Source of the DNA: Arcanobacterium ihumii
GTDB taxonomy: Bacteria; Actinomycetota; Actinomycetes; Actinomycetales; Actinomycetaceae
DNA length: 64,000 bases
Assembly: GCF_900604515.1 (NCBI RefSeq)
Contig: NZ_UWOS01000001.1
Span: forward strand, 310,001-374,000
Direction: 5' to 3'
Of this stretch, positions 63,823 through 64,000 are shown piece by piece. Every line of letters starts with the position of its first letter. The first letter of the stretch is position 1. The position numbers and the translations under genes were made by a program. Below the pieces are notes generated by a model, which searched no databases, was not told the DNA's origin, and saw only the letters and a list, made by a program, of their open reading frames with translations.

Positions 63823-63999
63823 TCAGGCATTCTTGCGGCGAGTCACTAGCGCGCCCACACCAGTAAGAGTAGCCATCATGGCGATCAGGCCAAGACCAAG
63901 ACTGGTCGAACCAGTCTTTGCAAGACCACCACCAGCACCGCCAGCGTCAGTGCTGGCACTGGCATCGCCGAGTGCGATCGAGTCAGCAGTCACTTCCAA
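63823..63999 (-). CDS. C-terminus of sortase-anchored surface protein (LAKTG), truncated by window edge
   Basis: The last 58 residues of a protein whose rest lies beyond the right edge. A Gly/Ala/Ser-rich linker (SASTDAGGAGGG) leads to LAKTG, a hydrophobic helix (SLGLGLIAMMATLTGVGALV) and the basic tail TRRKNA before the stop codon. This is a cell-wall sorting signal. LAXTG, rather than LPXTG, is the motif used by class E sortases of actinobacteria. What the protein does outside the cell cannot be known from this part. No sortase gene is in the window. Confidence 0.85.
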   Translation of the reverse strand: MEVTADSIALGDASASTDAGGAGGGLAKTGSTSLGLGLIAMMATLTGVGALVTRRKNA

Positions 64000-64000
64000 C

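Overview
The window looks like chromosome from a mid-GC actinobacterium of the Actinomycetaceae type (Arcanobacterium/Trueperella-like). This is an inference from several traits: a WhiB regulator, frequent GTG/TTG starts, candidate leaderless promoters, a single-cytochrome SdhCAB, a ROK kinase of the polyphosphate-glucokinase kind, a fused PurL-PurQ, a short LID-less adenylate kinase and a surface protein ending in an LAKTG sortase signal. Base composition looks close to 50% GC by eye. There is no tRNA, rRNA, CRISPR array, insertion sequence, prophage or plasmid gene that I can see.

Layout. 1-7.6 kb (+): the end of a DnaQ-like exonuclease, then a tightly overlapping set of binding protein, fused permease, ATPase, histidine kinase and response regulator, followed by an organophosphate:phosphate antiporter with its own promoter region; I read this as a sugar-phosphate sensing and uptake locus. 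7.7-8.6 kb: a formate/nitrite-family channel. 8.8-14.0 kb (-): a deoxyribose operon (deoC, FucP/DeoP-like permease, mutarotase-like protein, ribokinase-family kinase) behind a SorC/DeoR regulator. 14.1-19.6 kb: guaB, whiB, a secreted SGNH hydrolase, groES with a CIRCE operator, and a SAM methyltransferase. 19.6-25.6 kb (-): the complete rbsRACBKD ribose operon. 25.9-29.4 kb (-): sdhCAB.

29.6-43 kb (mostly -): rimI, tsaB, an unknown membrane protein, tsaE, alr, nnr, glmS, coaA(+), glmM, ldh, rpsI, rplM, truA. 42.9-57.1 kb (+): a block containing a ROK kinase, purC, purE, purL, purM, purN, purD, a TetR regulator with a DUF5692-like membrane protein, an NCS1 nucleobase permease and a purine nucleoside phosphorylase. 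57.3-63.3 kb (-): rplQ, rpoA, rpsK, rpsM, rpmJ, infA, map, adk, secY. The right edge holds the tail of a sortase-anchored surface protein.

How it fits together. The minus-strand housekeeping genes from secY to guaB follow an order common in actinobacteria, and the plus-strand purine block sits between rplQ and truA, which are usually neighbours. The metabolic genes share a nucleoside-scavenging theme: nucleobase import and nucleoside phosphorolysis, deoxyribose and ribose use, sugar-phosphate uptake, plus de novo purine synthesis and guaB for the GMP branch. ldh, sdhCAB and the FNT channel suggest a fermenting facultative anaerobe. The least-described parts are the ABC/two-component/antiporter locus, the membrane protein inside the tsa operon, the TetR/DUF5692 pair, and a phosphorylase with altered base-recognition residues.
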